Source of the DNA: Lysinibacillus sphaericus OT4b.31 | GTDB lineage: Bacteria > Bacillota > Bacilli > Bacillales_A > Planococcaceae | Length of the DNA stretch: 64,000 nucleotides | Assembly: GCF_000392615.1 (NCBI RefSeq) | Contig: NZ_KB933398.1 | Span: 315,729-379,728, forward strand | Reading direction: 5' to 3' | Part shown: positions 40,307-49,600 of the stretch, piece after piece | Position numbering within the stretch: position 1 is the first letter of the stretch | How the letters are laid out: each line of letters opens with the position of its first letter | The notes under the pieces: model-generated | The model's input: the letters and a program-made list of their open reading frames with translations, nothing else | What the model was told of the DNA's origin: nothing | Database searches by the model: none | Made by a program: the position numbers and the translations under genes

Positions 40307-41425
40307 TTATCTATTTTGAAATAATTTGTTGGAAAGTTCCATTAAAGTTGGGCTTGGTGTAAGTGCCAAGTCCTCCTTTAATTTTTGCTCATAGGCTAAA
40401 AAAATTTTATGTGCTTGTTTATGATGACCTGCATTCATTAGAACTTGCAAGTAGTATTCAAGCTTTTGTTCGTTGTACGGATCGTACTCTAACAGGGTGT
40501 TTAAATATTCAATGGCTGTTGCAGTTTCAGTTAATACAGTAGCCTGAAAACCTTTTTCTAATAAATCTATGTATGATTTATAAAGCTTATCTTTATATGT
40601 AGTTGCCCATCCATAATCATCAAATATTAATAAACCATTTTTATAGATAGTAAGGCATTGATTGATTAAAAAGATTGGTGGAAACTCTAATTTAGTAAAA
40701 TCATTATAGTATTGTTGGAATTCATATAAATCACATGAGATATTAGGTTTTTCAAAAACATAATATTTATTGGAAAAGATGATACAGTTTGAATACCCTA
40801 CGTTATTTAAAGTCTTTCTTAAGTAAGATAGCGCAGTGTGTAGGTTTGATTTAGCTCGTACATAATCTAAATCAGGCCAAAGAATTTCAATTAAATAATC
40901 ACGATGAATAGGCATGTTTGGGTGCAAGATGAAATAAGAAAATAATTCTTTCGTCTTTTCAGTTTTGAAAGATACTAAGCTATTCTTGCTATACACAGCA
41001 AATTGATTGAAACATTGAACGTTTAACAATGTATTGCAAGCTTGTTGTGTTAATTGCTGCATAGAAAATTCATGCTCTATACGTAAAACTGTTTTTTCTA
41101 ATCGCGCATGGCTAATTGGTTTTAGTAAGTAATCAAGACCACCAACTTCATATGCCTGTATAGCAAAATCTCGGTAAGAAGTGATAAATATAACACTTAC
41201 ATGTGGGCGATTAGCTTTTATAATATCTGCTACTTCAAGCCCATTCAGTTCATCCAGTTTAATCTCTAAAAATATAACCTCGAATTCCATGGAAGGAAGG
41301 TTATTTAGGAATAGTTTTACACTCGTAAAGGTTTGTATTACCTCGATTTGTTGAAAGTTTTGTAGTTTGTTTTGAAAATAGTGTAAAGCTAAAGGTTCAT
41401 TGTCAATTAAAACGGCTCTAATCAC
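40307..41425 (-). CDS. Response-regulator-like protein with BTAD domain, Glu at the phosphosite
   Basis: The GTG at 41425 follows AAAGGAGAT. The 372-residue protein has a receiver domain (1-120): acidic residues in LIDNEPLA, Thr in FITSYRDF and Lys in YLLKPIS are conserved, but the phospho-acceptor position holds Glu54 (VIFLEIKLDELNG), where Asp is usual. A winged helix (about 135-225; LFSYFILHPNMPIHRDYLIEIL, split) and a BTAD/TPR-like domain (about 240-370) follow. It resembles SARP-type activators. Glu can mimic phospho-Asp, so it may be always active. No kinase is adjacent on its strand. Confidence 0.85.
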   Translation of the reverse strand: MIRAVLIDNEPLALHYFQNKLQNFQQIEVIQTFTSVKLFLNNLPSMEFEVIFLEIKLDELNGLEVADIIKANRPHVSVIFITSYRDFAIQAYEVGGLDYLLKPISHARLEKTVLRIEHEFSMQQLTQQACNTLLNVQCFNQFAVYSKNSLVSFKTEKTKELFSYFILHPNMPIHRDYLIEILWPDLDYVRAKSNLHTALSYLRKTLNNVGYSNCIIFSNKYYVFEKPNISCDLYEFQQYYNDFTKLEFPPIFLINQCLTIYKNGLLIFDDYGWATTYKDKLYKSYIDLLEKGFQATVLTETATAIEYLNTLLEYDPYNEQKLEYYLQVLMNAGHHKQAHKIFLAYEQKLKEDLALTPSPTLMELSNKLFQNR

Positions 41426-41837
41426 ATCAAAATCTCCTTTATACAATTAAATTGAAGACCATTAAACTCTAGTTCATTGCTTTTGAAAAGGCTCCTCATA
41501 TATAGAGAATAGAATTTTTTTATGTTGTGTTAAGAGAATTGAAATAATTGTATAAGCGTTCTTATACTATTTTAATGAAACCGAAAAACAGCGTGATTAA
41601 AATAGAAAAATAGCTCATTCAATACTTATTCGAGATTCTTGAGTTATTTTTTTCTTTTATTGGCAAAAAACCATATTGTTTGTAATAATTTATCAGGCGT
41701 AATTATAGTACATTTGACTTAAACAAAACTCAAAAAGTACTTAAATAATACTTAATAACAAAAGGAAATAAAATTAAGATGTTATAGTAAAAAAATTTTA
41801 ACATGAACCTCTCATTGTACTAAAAGGAGTGAGCAAA
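41426..41837. other. Divergent intergenic region
   Basis: About 400 bp of AT-rich DNA between the RR-BTAD gene (minus) and the WYL gene (plus). Its one conspicuous feature is the palindrome at 41550-41567. Confidence 0.5.
41550..41567. promoter_or_regulatory. Palindromic operator-like site
   Basis: GTATAAGCGTTCTTATAC is a 7-bp perfect inverted repeat around CGTT. It sits between two divergent regulator genes and could bind either product. Confidence 0.5.
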
Positions 41838-42764
41838 ATGAAACTAGACCGTTTATTAACGATGACCATGATTTTAATTAACCGTAAAAAAGTGAAGGCA
41901 CAAGAATTGGCTGAGTTGTTTGATGTGTCAGTTCGTACGATTTATCGGGATGTAGAAACGCTTAGTCTTGCTGGAGTTCCTGTTATGAGTCAGCAAGGAG
42001 TGAATGGAGGGATTAGTGTAATAGAGGGTTACAGAGTGGATAAGCAAGTGTTTACAAAGGATGAGCTTGCCTCTCTTTCTATTGCTATCAAGAGCGCTCT
42101 GACCTCCTATGAGGATGTCCACGCGGAGGCCGTGCTTGAAAAGTTAACCGGTGTTGCAGATACCAAAGTGAAACAATCCATTGATCAAATATTCATTGAT
42201 CTAAGTCCATGGGGGCACAACGTCATATTAAAAGAACAGATTACGCAAATTAAAAAAGCAATTAAAAACGAGTATTGTGTGGGTTTTATCTATTCTACAG
42301 GCTATGGACAGACAACAAACCGAGTCATTGAGCCACATACTTTAGTACAAAAAGGGAAAGTTTGGTATGTGTATGGCTATTGTCTATTAAGGAGAAGTTT
42401 TCGTGTATTTAAGATTTCAAGAATGAAGGATTTAAAAAAAGAGATGACGTCTTTTACACGCAAGGAAGTTAATTTAGAGGCATTGCCATGGAATGAAGAT
42501 TGGTATCAGCCCCAAAACTTAGTTGACCTTACGTTGTCATTTGATGCGAAAATTGTGACATTAGTGGAAGAGACGTTTGGTACAGAAAACGTAAATATCG
42601 AAAATTTGATCGTTCAAGTATCATTACCGGAAGACGAATGGCTATACGGTTTCTTACTCAGCTTTGGTAATCGAATAAAGATTCTTAATCCTCCCCATAT
42701 CAGTGAAATTGTGCAAGAACGTGCGCAGGAAATTGTGAAATTATATAAAGACAATAGAAGTTAA
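41838..42764 (+). CDS. WYL-domain transcriptional regulator (YafY family)
   Basis: The ATG at 41838 follows AAAGGAG by 8 bases; the GTG at 41829 lies too close. The 308-residue protein has an N-terminal DeoR-like winged helix (about 1-60; VKAQELAELFDVSVRTIYRDVETL) and a WYL domain (about 135-230; YSTGYGQTTNRVIEPHTLVQKGKVWYVYGYC). Such proteins bind nucleic-acid-related or small ligands and regulate neighbouring genes. The zinc-ribbon/GyrI-like gene 74 bases downstream is a probable target or cotranscribed partner. Confidence 0.9.
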   Translation: MKLDRLLTMTMILINRKKVKAQELAELFDVSVRTIYRDVETLSLAGVPVMSQQGVNGGISVIEGYRVDKQVFTKDELASLSIAIKSALTSYEDVHAEAVLEKLTGVADTKVKQSIDQIFIDLSPWGHNVILKEQITQIKKAIKNEYCVGFIYSTGYGQTTNRVIEPHTLVQKGKVWYVYGYCLLRRSFRVFKISRMKDLKKEMTSFTRKEVNLEALPWNEDWYQPQNLVDLTLSFDAKIVTLVEETFGTENVNIENLIVQVSLPEDEWLYGFLLSFGNRIKILNPPHISEIVQERAQEIVKLYKDNRS

Positions 42765-42838
42765 TCTAATAGATGACATACAGATGTCAGGTTTGGTTGG
42801 TTATAGTAATGACAAATAGACGAAGGGTGGATTTAAAC

Positions 42839-43582
42839 ATGCAAAGTCAATGTCAAAGTTGTGGAATGCCGTTAGTGGATGAGAAATTATTAGGTACGGA
42901 AAAAGAAGGTCAAGTGAGTCAAGAGTATTGTACATATTGTTATGGAGAAGGTGAATTTAAGCAGCCTAATCTAACAATTAAAGAAATGATTGAAATATGT
43001 GTGCTCCATTTAAAGGAAGATGGTATGGGAGAAGATGAAGCACGACAAATGTTAGCTTCCTTTTTACCTAGTTTAAAAAGATGGAGAAAGAGTGAAAGTA
43101 TCAAACCTGTTGTCATTGAGAAAGATGCTTTTAATGTGGTAGGGGTGGCAGCACGAACAAGCAATGCTAATGAGATAACAGCACAAGCAAAGATCTCTCA
43201 TCTATGGTCGGCATTTTATGAACAAAATGTCGCGCAGCAAATTTCAAATCAAGTGAACCGAGCAGTAACATACGGTTTGTATTCTGATTATGAGAGTGAT
43301 GTGAATGGCCATTATACTCTGACGCTTGGAATGGAAGTATCAGCAATTGATGAAATTCCTGAAGGCATGGAAGCAAAGTCAATCCCAGCTGCAAAGTATC
43401 TGGTCTTTACATCGGAAAAAGGGCCAATTACGGAGGTTGTCATTAAAGCGTGGCAGGATATTTGGGCTTGGTTTGGCAATTCACAGGAAGAAAGAACTTA
43501 TACTGGCGATTTTGAAAAGTATGATGAACGATGTGCCAACCCAAATGAAGCGCAGGTCGATATCTATATAGCGATTAAGTAA
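42839..43582 (+). CDS. Zinc-ribbon protein with GyrI-like effector-binding domain
   Basis: The ATG at 42839 follows GGGTGG; longer in-frame ORFs have no site. The 247-residue protein starts with a four-Cys zinc ribbon (QCQSCGMPL and EYCTYCYGEG), then a helical linker (LTIKEMIEICVLHLKEDGMG) and a C-terminal AraC-effector/GyrI-like domain (about 85-247; VVGVAARTSNANEI, WSAFYEQ, AAKYLVFTSEKGP). Such domains bind small molecules. The gene follows the WYL regulator, so it may be a ligand-sensing partner. Confidence 0.82.
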   Translation: MQSQCQSCGMPLVDEKLLGTEKEGQVSQEYCTYCYGEGEFKQPNLTIKEMIEICVLHLKEDGMGEDEARQMLASFLPSLKRWRKSESIKPVVIEKDAFNVVGVAARTSNANEITAQAKISHLWSAFYEQNVAQQISNQVNRAVTYGLYSDYESDVNGHYTLTLGMEVSAIDEIPEGMEAKSIPAAKYLVFTSEKGPITEVVIKAWQDIWAWFGNSQEERTYTGDFEKYDERCANPNEAQVDIYIAIK

Positions 43583-43679
43583 AAGACCATTCTAATTTAC
43601 ATTGTTTCAAAAAAGAACAACATAAAACAAGGGGCTGTCCCAAAAGAAAAAACAACATGCTTAGAGATGGCCAAGTATG

Positions 43680-43920
43680 CTATTTTTTTGATGCAAAGGT
43701 AAAAATCCGCGTAGACTCCTGCGAATCGTATTTGCGACGAAAGCATGAGTGAAACGGTAGCGACAGGAGCAGGAAAAGCAAGAGCATGAGACCCAACAGG
43801 GAATGTTTAGTTGAACGAAGACTAAAGTCGTCACGTCCTGTGACAACGCCTTCGTGACCAACATCCTGTTGCTCTGATGCGGCTCATGCCTTGCTCGCGG
43901 AAAGCAAAGCGGATATTTAC
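43680..43920. repeat. Dispersed GC-rich intergenic repeat, copy 3 (long)
   Basis: The block includes ATCCGCGTAGACTCCTGCG, a central AGGAGCAGGAAAAGCAAG, and ends CTCGCGGAAAGCAAAGCGGAT. Outer ATCCGC/GCGGAT pairs enclose it. It shares the GGAAAGC ending and overall layout with copies at 36400-36520 and 16310-16432 but is about twice as long. It lies between convergent genes. Confidence 0.65.
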
Positions 43921-43938
43921 CATATAGGAAGGCGGACG

Positions 43939-44862
43939 TTATTGTTTGAAGGACTTTTTAGACAGTTCCTTGTTGTCATCTGCTGGAGCAATTACCTCCA
44001 TATGTGGTTCAATGTGCACGAGCACCTGGCAAAATGGGTTTTCGCGCATCACGGTGTGTTCGATTTCCTCAGTAATGCGATGACTTTCGAAAACATTTAA
44101 ATAAGGATTCACAGTGACCGTCACATCGATAAAGTACATATTGCCATGTGCCCGTCCTTTGAAATCCAACAGCTCAATCACACCATCTACATTGCGTATT
44201 AATACGGACAATGTTTCAACTTCGTCAATATTAAAGGCATCTGTTAGACTTTGAACCGCTTCCCAAAAGATTTCTACGGCAGTCTTAATAATAAGAAAGG
44301 CAACCACTAATGCAGTCAGCGTATCGATGATCGGAAAGCCGAAAATCGCACCAAAAATCCCGATGGCTGTTCCAATACTAACGAGGGCATCTGAGCGGTT
44401 ATCGTAAGCGGCAGCTTTTACAGCGGCACTACGAATTTTTTTAGCTAAGGCTAAGTTATAGCGATAGACAAGATACATAACAATGGCACTGCCAATAGCT
44501 ACATAGGCAGTTAATAAAGATGGTGTCGAACCAGTAGGTTCCCAAAGGCTTTTTAAAGAATTGAAAAGAACCTGTAAGCCGACAATTAGCATAATAAATG
44601 AAGCAACAAGTGATGCAACGGTTTCAGCGCGTAAATGGCCATATTGGTGATTAGAATCAGGTGGTCTTTGCGCGATACGTAAGCCGATTAAAACAGCAAT
44701 GGATGCGATGATATCCGTTGTATTGTTCAGTCCATCTGCTTTTAATGCTTCTGATGTGCCTAAATAACCAATTGTCAGTTTTGTTGAGCTCAGTATTAAG
44801 TAAGTACCGATGGATAACCAAGCACCTTTTTCCCCTTGCCGTAAATTTGTATAGAGCTCCAT
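43939..44862 (-). CDS. Cation diffusion facilitator, Mn-type
   Basis: The ATG at 44862 follows GAGGAGG. The 307-residue protein has six membrane helices; metal-site motifs are DGLNNTTDI in helix 2 and DNRSDALVS in helix 5, the N/D type of manganese exporters (B. subtilis MneP/MneS), with HQYGHLRAE in the following loop. The C-terminal cytoplasmic domain (about 210-290) is the usual metallochaperone-like fold. It exports divalent metal in exchange for protons. The metal is inferred from the motif. It is single-gene, with a terminator for the upstream CNNM gene at 44897-44930. Confidence 0.92.
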   Translation of the reverse strand: MELYTNLRQGEKGAWLSIGTYLILSSTKLTIGYLGTSEALKADGLNNTTDIIASIAVLIGLRIAQRPPDSNHQYGHLRAETVASLVASFIMLIVGLQVLFNSLKSLWEPTGSTPSLLTAYVAIGSAIVMYLVYRYNLALAKKIRSAAVKAAAYDNRSDALVSIGTAIGIFGAIFGFPIIDTLTALVVAFLIIKTAVEIFWEAVQSLTDAFNIDEVETLSVLIRNVDGVIELLDFKGRAHGNMYFIDVTVTVNPYLNVFESHRITEEIEHTVMRENPFCQVLVHIEPHMEVIAPADDNKELSKKSFKQ

Positions 44863-44896
44863 TTTGTTTCCTCCTCGCAAAACTTTAGGGCATTAT

Positions 44897-44930
44897 AAAA
44901 CGACTCCCTTATATGAAAGGGAGTCGTTTT
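44897..44930 (-). terminator. Terminator of the CNNM/CBS gene
   Basis: AAAACGACTCCCTT (44897-44910) pairs perfectly with AAGGGAGTCGTTTT (44917-44930). The minus-strand tail is TTTTATAAT. Confidence 0.8.
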
Positions 44931-44937
44931 AGCATGT

Positions 44938-46281
44938 TTATTTATAGTCTTTCAATTCTTCGGTTTCATTTGCTAAATCAAGTTCAGGTAATTTTAGAAC
45001 TTCTAAGTATAGTATATGGTGACCATCTAATTCTTTAGCTGTGAATTCATAGCCCTGCATCTCAATGCTATCACCTTCAACCGCATCAAAACGTTTCGTC
45101 ATGAACCAACCACCGATTGTATCGATATCATCATCTTCTATGTCAGTACCTAGCATATCATTGACGTTTTCTAGTAGCATTTTTGCATCTAAAATAAAAT
45201 GATCTTCGGCAATTTCTTGTACTTCGGGGATTTCATCTTCATCGAATTCATCTTGGATATCTCCGACAATTTCCTCGATAATATCTTCAATCGTTACTAA
45301 ACCTGATGTTCCGCCATATTCATCCATTAAAATAGCCATATGAATACGTTCTCGCTGTATTTTTAGTAATAGCTCATTGATTTGCGTAGTTTCCATAACA
45401 CGTATAATCGGCTGCATATAGTCAAGCACAGGTTTGTCACCATTTACAGGATCTTTAATGTATGCCGTTAATAAGTGTTTCATGTTTACTAAGCCGATAA
45501 TATGGTCCTTATCGCCATCAATAATTGGATAACGGGTATATTGCTCGACGCCCATTAAATCAAATACTTCCTTAATCGTCAGCTCTTTTTCAATTCCGAC
45601 GATTTCAGTACGTGGTACCATAATTTCTTTTGCAAGACGATCTGAGAACTCGAAAATACTGTTAACATATTCATATTCTGAGTTATTAATTTCTCCACCC
45701 TTTAAACTATCAGACAAAATCATTCGTAGCTCTTCTTCAGTGTGTGCTACTTCTGATTCTGACATCATCTTAAGCCCGAACATGCCTGTTAACGCTCGTG
45801 CTGAGCCGTTTAACAATTTAATGATGGGATACGTAATGTTGTGGAATAAAATTAATGTGCCAGAAAGATTTAATGTGACAAATTCAGCTTTTTGGATGGC
45901 TAAAGTTTTTGGCGCCAATTCCCCAATAACTACATGCATAAAAGTGACAATTGAGAATGCAAGTATGAATGAAAGGATAGATGTTATACTACCGTTCAAA
46001 TTTAAAAATTCAAACACTGGATGTAAAATGATTTCAAATGTAGGTTCACCAAGCCAACCAAGACCAAGTGCCGTGATGGTGATACCTAACTGACATGCAG
46101 ATAAGTATTCATCTAAATCTGAAATAACCCGTTTTGCATTTTTCGCTTTTTTATGTCCTTCTGCAAGCAATTGATCAATCCGGGTAGCTCTTACTTTAAC
46201 GATAGCAAACTCTGTTGCAACAAAAAATCCTGTCATTATAATTAGTAGAGCGAATGCCGCCAACCTTATGGTTATTTCCAA
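44938..46281 (-). CDS. CNNM/CBS-domain transporter (hemolysin-C-like family)
   Basis: From a TTG at 46281 (preceded by CGGAG), the product is 447 residues: a CNNM membrane domain (about 1-190; ATEFAIVKVRATRIDQL, HVVIGELAPKTLAI), two CBS domains (about 205-330; MVPRTEIVGIE, LMDEYGGTSGLVTIEDIIEEIVGDIQDEFD) and a CorC_HlyC domain at the end. Relatives (YhdP, YugS, MpfA, CorC) move or regulate Mg2+. The longer in-frame ORF to 46383 overlaps an AGGAGG-led short frame upstream. The real start is uncertain among 46281 and a TTG at 46296. Confidence 0.9.
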   Translation of the reverse strand: MEITIRLAAFALLIIMTGFFVATEFAIVKVRATRIDQLLAEGHKKAKNAKRVISDLDEYLSACQLGITITALGLGWLGEPTFEIILHPVFEFLNLNGSITSILSFILAFSIVTFMHVVIGELAPKTLAIQKAEFVTLNLSGTLILFHNITYPIIKLLNGSARALTGMFGLKMMSESEVAHTEEELRMILSDSLKGGEINNSEYEYVNSIFEFSDRLAKEIMVPRTEIVGIEKELTIKEVFDLMGVEQYTRYPIIDGDKDHIIGLVNMKHLLTAYIKDPVNGDKPVLDYMQPIIRVMETTQINELLLKIQRERIHMAILMDEYGGTSGLVTIEDIIEEIVGDIQDEFDEDEIPEVQEIAEDHFILDAKMLLENVNDMLGTDIEDDDIDTIGGWFMTKRFDAVEGDSIEMQGYEFTAKELDGHHILYLEVLKLPELDLANETEELKDYK

Positions 46282-46641
46282 TATGTCTCCGTCCAAATAA
46301 TTCCTTTGCTCCCGCCCAAATGAGGGAAGTAAACAAAGTGTACACCTCCTATGATTTAAAAAATTGTTGGATGTTTCAATCATAAATTATTTAGTAGCAA
46401 AACACAAATATTGACAACCACTTTTTCGATGGAATTAAAGAGGACAATTCATTTTGAAAAAACGAGCATTTTGAACGACAAATGATTGAAAATCAAAATA
46501 CAATATGCTAACTTTATATGGAGCAAGGATAGTTTGTTTAGAGAAAGAAGCATTTGCATCTCATATAAAACGACACGTCAAAAATCTCAAGAGAGCTTTA
46601 CTTGCGGATTTTTTTAAATGAATTATTTTCAATATGCAACA
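46282..46641. other. Leader region of the CNNM gene
   Basis: No chromosomal gene is supported. On the minus strand AGGAGG (about 46345-46350) is followed 8 bases later by TTG, opening a short frame that overlaps the CNNM start. It could be a leader peptide; no Mg2+ riboswitch is recognised. Confidence 0.35.
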
Positions 46642-46677
46642 AAAAAGAGGTTGTCTCATCTGAGATAACCTCTTTTT
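46642..46677 (-). terminator. Terminator of the hypothetical gene at 46738
   Basis: Sixteen pairs between 46642-46657 and 46662-46677 with one G-U and a four-base loop. T-runs are on both strands. Confidence 0.8.
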
Positions 46678-46737
46678 CTGTCCGCAAGTAGAGCATAAAC
46701 GCTCAAAGTAATAAACCTGCTTTACTTTCATGCGGTT

Positions 46738-47154
46738 TTATTGTTGTTGGAAACGTAATTTAAGGCAAGCTTTTTCCACGTCATGTGTTGTCTCTTTGAA
46801 AGGAACAACCCCTGAAAACGTGGAGATTGTGATAGGTGCCTTTTCTGTAAGCCCTTGTTGCGTTAATACATAGTTATTTCCGTTATATGAAAAATACATA
46901 TTTTTTATCGAACGTTTTCCCATTAACGTGCTAGGAGAATCAAAGAAAGCTTTTAATTGGCTACAATATTCATTATAGAAATTAGTACTAAAGCCTGTAA
47001 GCGTCTCGAATTTTTTACTATCAATAGTACCGGCCTCATTGGCTAATTCGAAAATTTTAGCGGAAAATTCAGAAAAAAGTTCCTTTACCTTTGCACGTAT
47101 TAATGCTTTTGAATTATAGCTGTTTAAGTCATCTGAAAGTGTGACTTTACTCAT
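46738..47154 (-). CDS. Hypothetical protein
   Basis: The ATG at 47154 follows GCAGGGGGC; upstream in-frame Mets are not preceded by a site. The 138-residue product is soluble, with a helical first half (SKALIRAKVKELFSEFSAK) and a beta-containing second half ending in FQQQ. No family is recognised. It is monocistronic and lies between the CNNM gene and yheE. Confidence 0.65.
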   Translation of the reverse strand: MSKVTLSDDLNSYNSKALIRAKVKELFSEFSAKIFELANEAGTIDSKKFETLTGFSTNFYNEYCSQLKAFFDSPSTLMGKRSIKNMYFSYNGNNYVLTQQGLTEKAPITISTFSGVVPFKETTHDVEKACLKLRFQQQ

Positions 47155-47324
47155 TGAAATAGCCCCCTGCATAAAAAACATTTAAGAATATCCTTATTTA
47201 TTAAATGTATAAGAATAATACAGGAATATCAATATGAATAAGCAATATTTGCAAAATTAGCGTCCAAATAGTAGTGAAATTTCTGCATATTTATGAGATG
47301 TAAGAGTAAAAAACTGTTGTTTTG

Positions 47325-47528
47325 TTAATCGTAAACATGGTAAAGCATTAGCTCGTGAATCATTTTTTTAACATCGTCTTCGTTTGGTGGTATAGGTCCA
47401 ATCCATCGTATTTCACCATCTTTTAAATATTCTGCAACGTAGCGTTCTCGTTGATAGAAGAACGAAATAGTCCAACCTGGGAGCTGTGTGTTTTCAAAAA
47501 GAGGCTTAAAGCTAAAATGCTGTATCAT
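47325..47528 (-). CDS. yheE: YheE family (DUF5342) protein
   Basis: The ATG at 47528 (MIQHFSFKPLFENTQLPGW) is preceded by GAGG at 8 bases. The 67-residue sequence matches B. subtilis YheE in its opening HFxxKPLFEN and closing HELMxYHVY. It is divergent from yheB, as in Bacillus. Function unknown. Confidence 0.85.
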   Translation of the reverse strand: MIQHFSFKPLFENTQLPGWTISFFYQRERYVAEYLKDGEIRWIGPIPPNEDDVKKMIHELMLYHVYD

Positions 47529-47701
47529 AAACATCCTCATTTCCATCTGTAGTTACTTATCATTATTCAAGGATAGTGGTTATTTTGCAACTATTCAATT
47601 TTATGGGGGTATTTCTTTCGTGGAATTTCATTGCTCTGCTATAATAAGTGCAGAAGGCGACAAAATACGCCACAGTGAATACGATTGAAATGAGGATACT
47701 A

Positions 47702-48844
47702 ATGGACAATTTTCTAGTGACATTATTATTTATGGCAGTCATTGGTGCAGCGATCGGCGGCGTCACGAATCATCTAGCAATAAAAATGCTTTTTCGGCCA
47801 CATGAGGCTATCTATATTAAAAATTGGCGCGTGCCGTTTACACCTGGTCTTATTCCTAAGAGACGTGATGAATTAGCAAAGCAGCTTGGGTTAACGGTTG
47901 TAAATTATTTATTGACGCCCGAAACCTTTAGAAAGAAATTTTTCTCGAAGGACATTCAAGACAAAGTGGAGCAGTTCGTCCAATCAAAAGTACAAGAAAC
48001 TATTTTTACTGATGATAAAACGATTCAAGATTGGTTGAATTTAGCTGGCTTTGCTAACATGCCAGCTACAATTGAACAAAAAGTAGAGGCAATTGTTGCA
48101 GGACAATTTGAATCAGTAAAAAATACATTATCAACGAGCTCTATTCGTACACTGTTATCAGCGGACATTCAAAATGTAATCGATGCCAAAATTCCAGTAG
48201 CAGTTGGACATATCTTGGAAAAGGGTGAGGATTATTTTTTATCACCAGAAGGCGAATTGACAATAAAGGCAATGATTGATGATTTCTTATCATCTAAAGG
48301 TTCTTTTGGTGGCATGATTAATATGTTTTTGGGTGATTCCTCGTCACTAGTAGGCAAAGTCCAACGTGAACTTGTAAAGTTTATACAGGCACCAGGAACG
48401 ACATCCCTATTAACGAAAATTTTTATGCAGGAATGGGAAAAACTTAAGGACCGTCCAGCAATGGACTTTCTTGAGGATATTAACTTTGAGCCGATTTTAG
48501 CGAATTTACAAAGTTATGTAAAAGAGCAATTAGCAGTAGCGGAGCGATTAAATCATCCAATATCGTATTATTGGCCTGAAGGTAGTACGTGGATGACAGA
48601 AAGTGTTGTTCCACGATTAATCGAAAAAGCGTTTATCCAGGCTGAAGACAAGTTAGAAGACGTGCTAAAGCGTTTAAACTTACAGGAAGTTGTTCGTGAG
48701 CAAGTAGATTCATTTCCAGTATCTAAACTGGAAGAGCTTGTATTAGGTATTTCAAAGCGAGAATTTAAAATGATTACCGTTCTTGGCGCAGTACTTGGTG
48801 GTTTAATTGGGATTGTGCAAGGTTTAATTGTCTATTTTATTTAA
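47702..48844 (+). CDS. yheB: DUF445 membrane protein YheB
   Basis: The ATG at 47702 follows GAGG. The 380-residue protein belongs to DUF445: an N-terminal helix and GAAIGGVTNHLAIKMLFRPH (about 17-36), the VPFTPGLIPKRRDELA motif (about 44-60), a long helical domain, and a C-terminal membrane helix (GAVLGGLIGIVQGLIVYFI). In Bacillus it is followed by yheA, as here. It was reported as spore-associated in some species, but no biochemical role is settled. Confidence 0.92.
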   Translation: MDNFLVTLLFMAVIGAAIGGVTNHLAIKMLFRPHEAIYIKNWRVPFTPGLIPKRRDELAKQLGLTVVNYLLTPETFRKKFFSKDIQDKVEQFVQSKVQETIFTDDKTIQDWLNLAGFANMPATIEQKVEAIVAGQFESVKNTLSTSSIRTLLSADIQNVIDAKIPVAVGHILEKGEDYFLSPEGELTIKAMIDDFLSSKGSFGGMINMFLGDSSSLVGKVQRELVKFIQAPGTTSLLTKIFMQEWEKLKDRPAMDFLEDINFEPILANLQSYVKEQLAVAERLNHPISYYWPEGSTWMTESVVPRLIEKAFIQAEDKLEDVLKRLNLQEVVREQVDSFPVSKLEELVLGISKREFKMITVLGAVLGGLIGIVQGLIVYFI

Positions 48845-48860
48845 AAAGGGGATTATGTTG

Positions 48861-49208
48861 ATGATTAATATTTACAATGAAATTAATGCATTAGAAGGAA
48901 CTTTCCGTAAGACAGCCGAATTTGAGACTTTAAAAGAAGCTGTAGAAGTCGTGAAGGCAGATGAAGAAGCATTAAATGTATTCAAAAACTTCCGTAAGAT
49001 TCAAATTGAATTACAGAAGAAGCAGTTAGCTGGTGAGGATTTACTGGAAGATGAGCTTGTCTATGCACAAAAAGCGGCACAGCTTGCCCAGCAAAATGAA
49101 AAAATCTCCGCTATGCTTGAGGCAGAGATGCAGCTAAGCAAAGTGATCGAAGAAGTAAACCGCATTTTAGTAAAACCAATACAGACATTGTATGAAGGAA
49201 TTCAATAA
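48861..49208 (+). CDS. yheA: YlbF/YmcA-family protein YheA
   Basis: The ATG at 48861 is 7-8 bases after AAAGGGGA; 48855 is too close. The 115-residue, all-helical protein matches the Com_YlbF family (FKNFRKIQIELQKKQLAGED, about 38-57), related to the YlbF/YmcA/YaaT complex that affects RNase Y. It is cotranscribed with yheB, 17 bases downstream. Confidence 0.9.
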   Translation: MINIYNEINALEGTFRKTAEFETLKEAVEVVKADEEALNVFKNFRKIQIELQKKQLAGEDLLEDELVYAQKAAQLAQQNEKISAMLEAEMQLSKVIEEVNRILVKPIQTLYEGIQ

Positions 49209-49224
49209 AGGTAACTAAGTTGTC

Positions 49225-49310
49225 TCACCGTCCGGCGGAAGCGATGGATCAACCGGCGATAAAGAGTGTCAAACCGGCGATATTGCGATTCCTATCAGCG
49301 AAGCCATTGT
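49225..49310. repeat. Short tandem-like repeats after yheA
   Basis: AACCGGCGAT occurs at about 49250 and 49275 with related CCGGCGGAAGCGAT and ATCAGCGAAG nearby, giving a degenerate period of 20-25 bp. GC-richer than its surroundings; it resembles the tandem units at 31171 and 61983 in placement. Confidence 0.5.
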
Positions 49311-49384
49311 CTACTCCTCATTTGGCTAAATAGCTTTTTTAGGAATAATTAAACGGATATTTGCACATATAACAGGTAAGTAGC

Positions 49385-49416
49385 AAAACGTGTCTCAGTA
49401 AACCGAGGCACGTTTT
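49385..49416 (+). terminator. Terminator after the yheB-yheA operon
   Basis: AAAACGTGTCTC (49385-49396) pairs with GAGGCACGTTTT (49405-49416), one U-G pair, then AACTTTATTT. Confidence 0.7.
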
Positions 49417-49600
49417 AACTTTATTTAGTAGTTGTTGTCTCGACTTCAGAAATAGAACAATTGAAAAAAATAGTTTTTTCCCGCATTAACGATCAGTTCT
49501 GATTGTTGGCGTATTTAAAATTAACGTGTAATTATCGTTCATTGCCATTAATGCACATGATTGGGAGCGAATAATTAGCTAAAATAATGGAGGGAATGTT

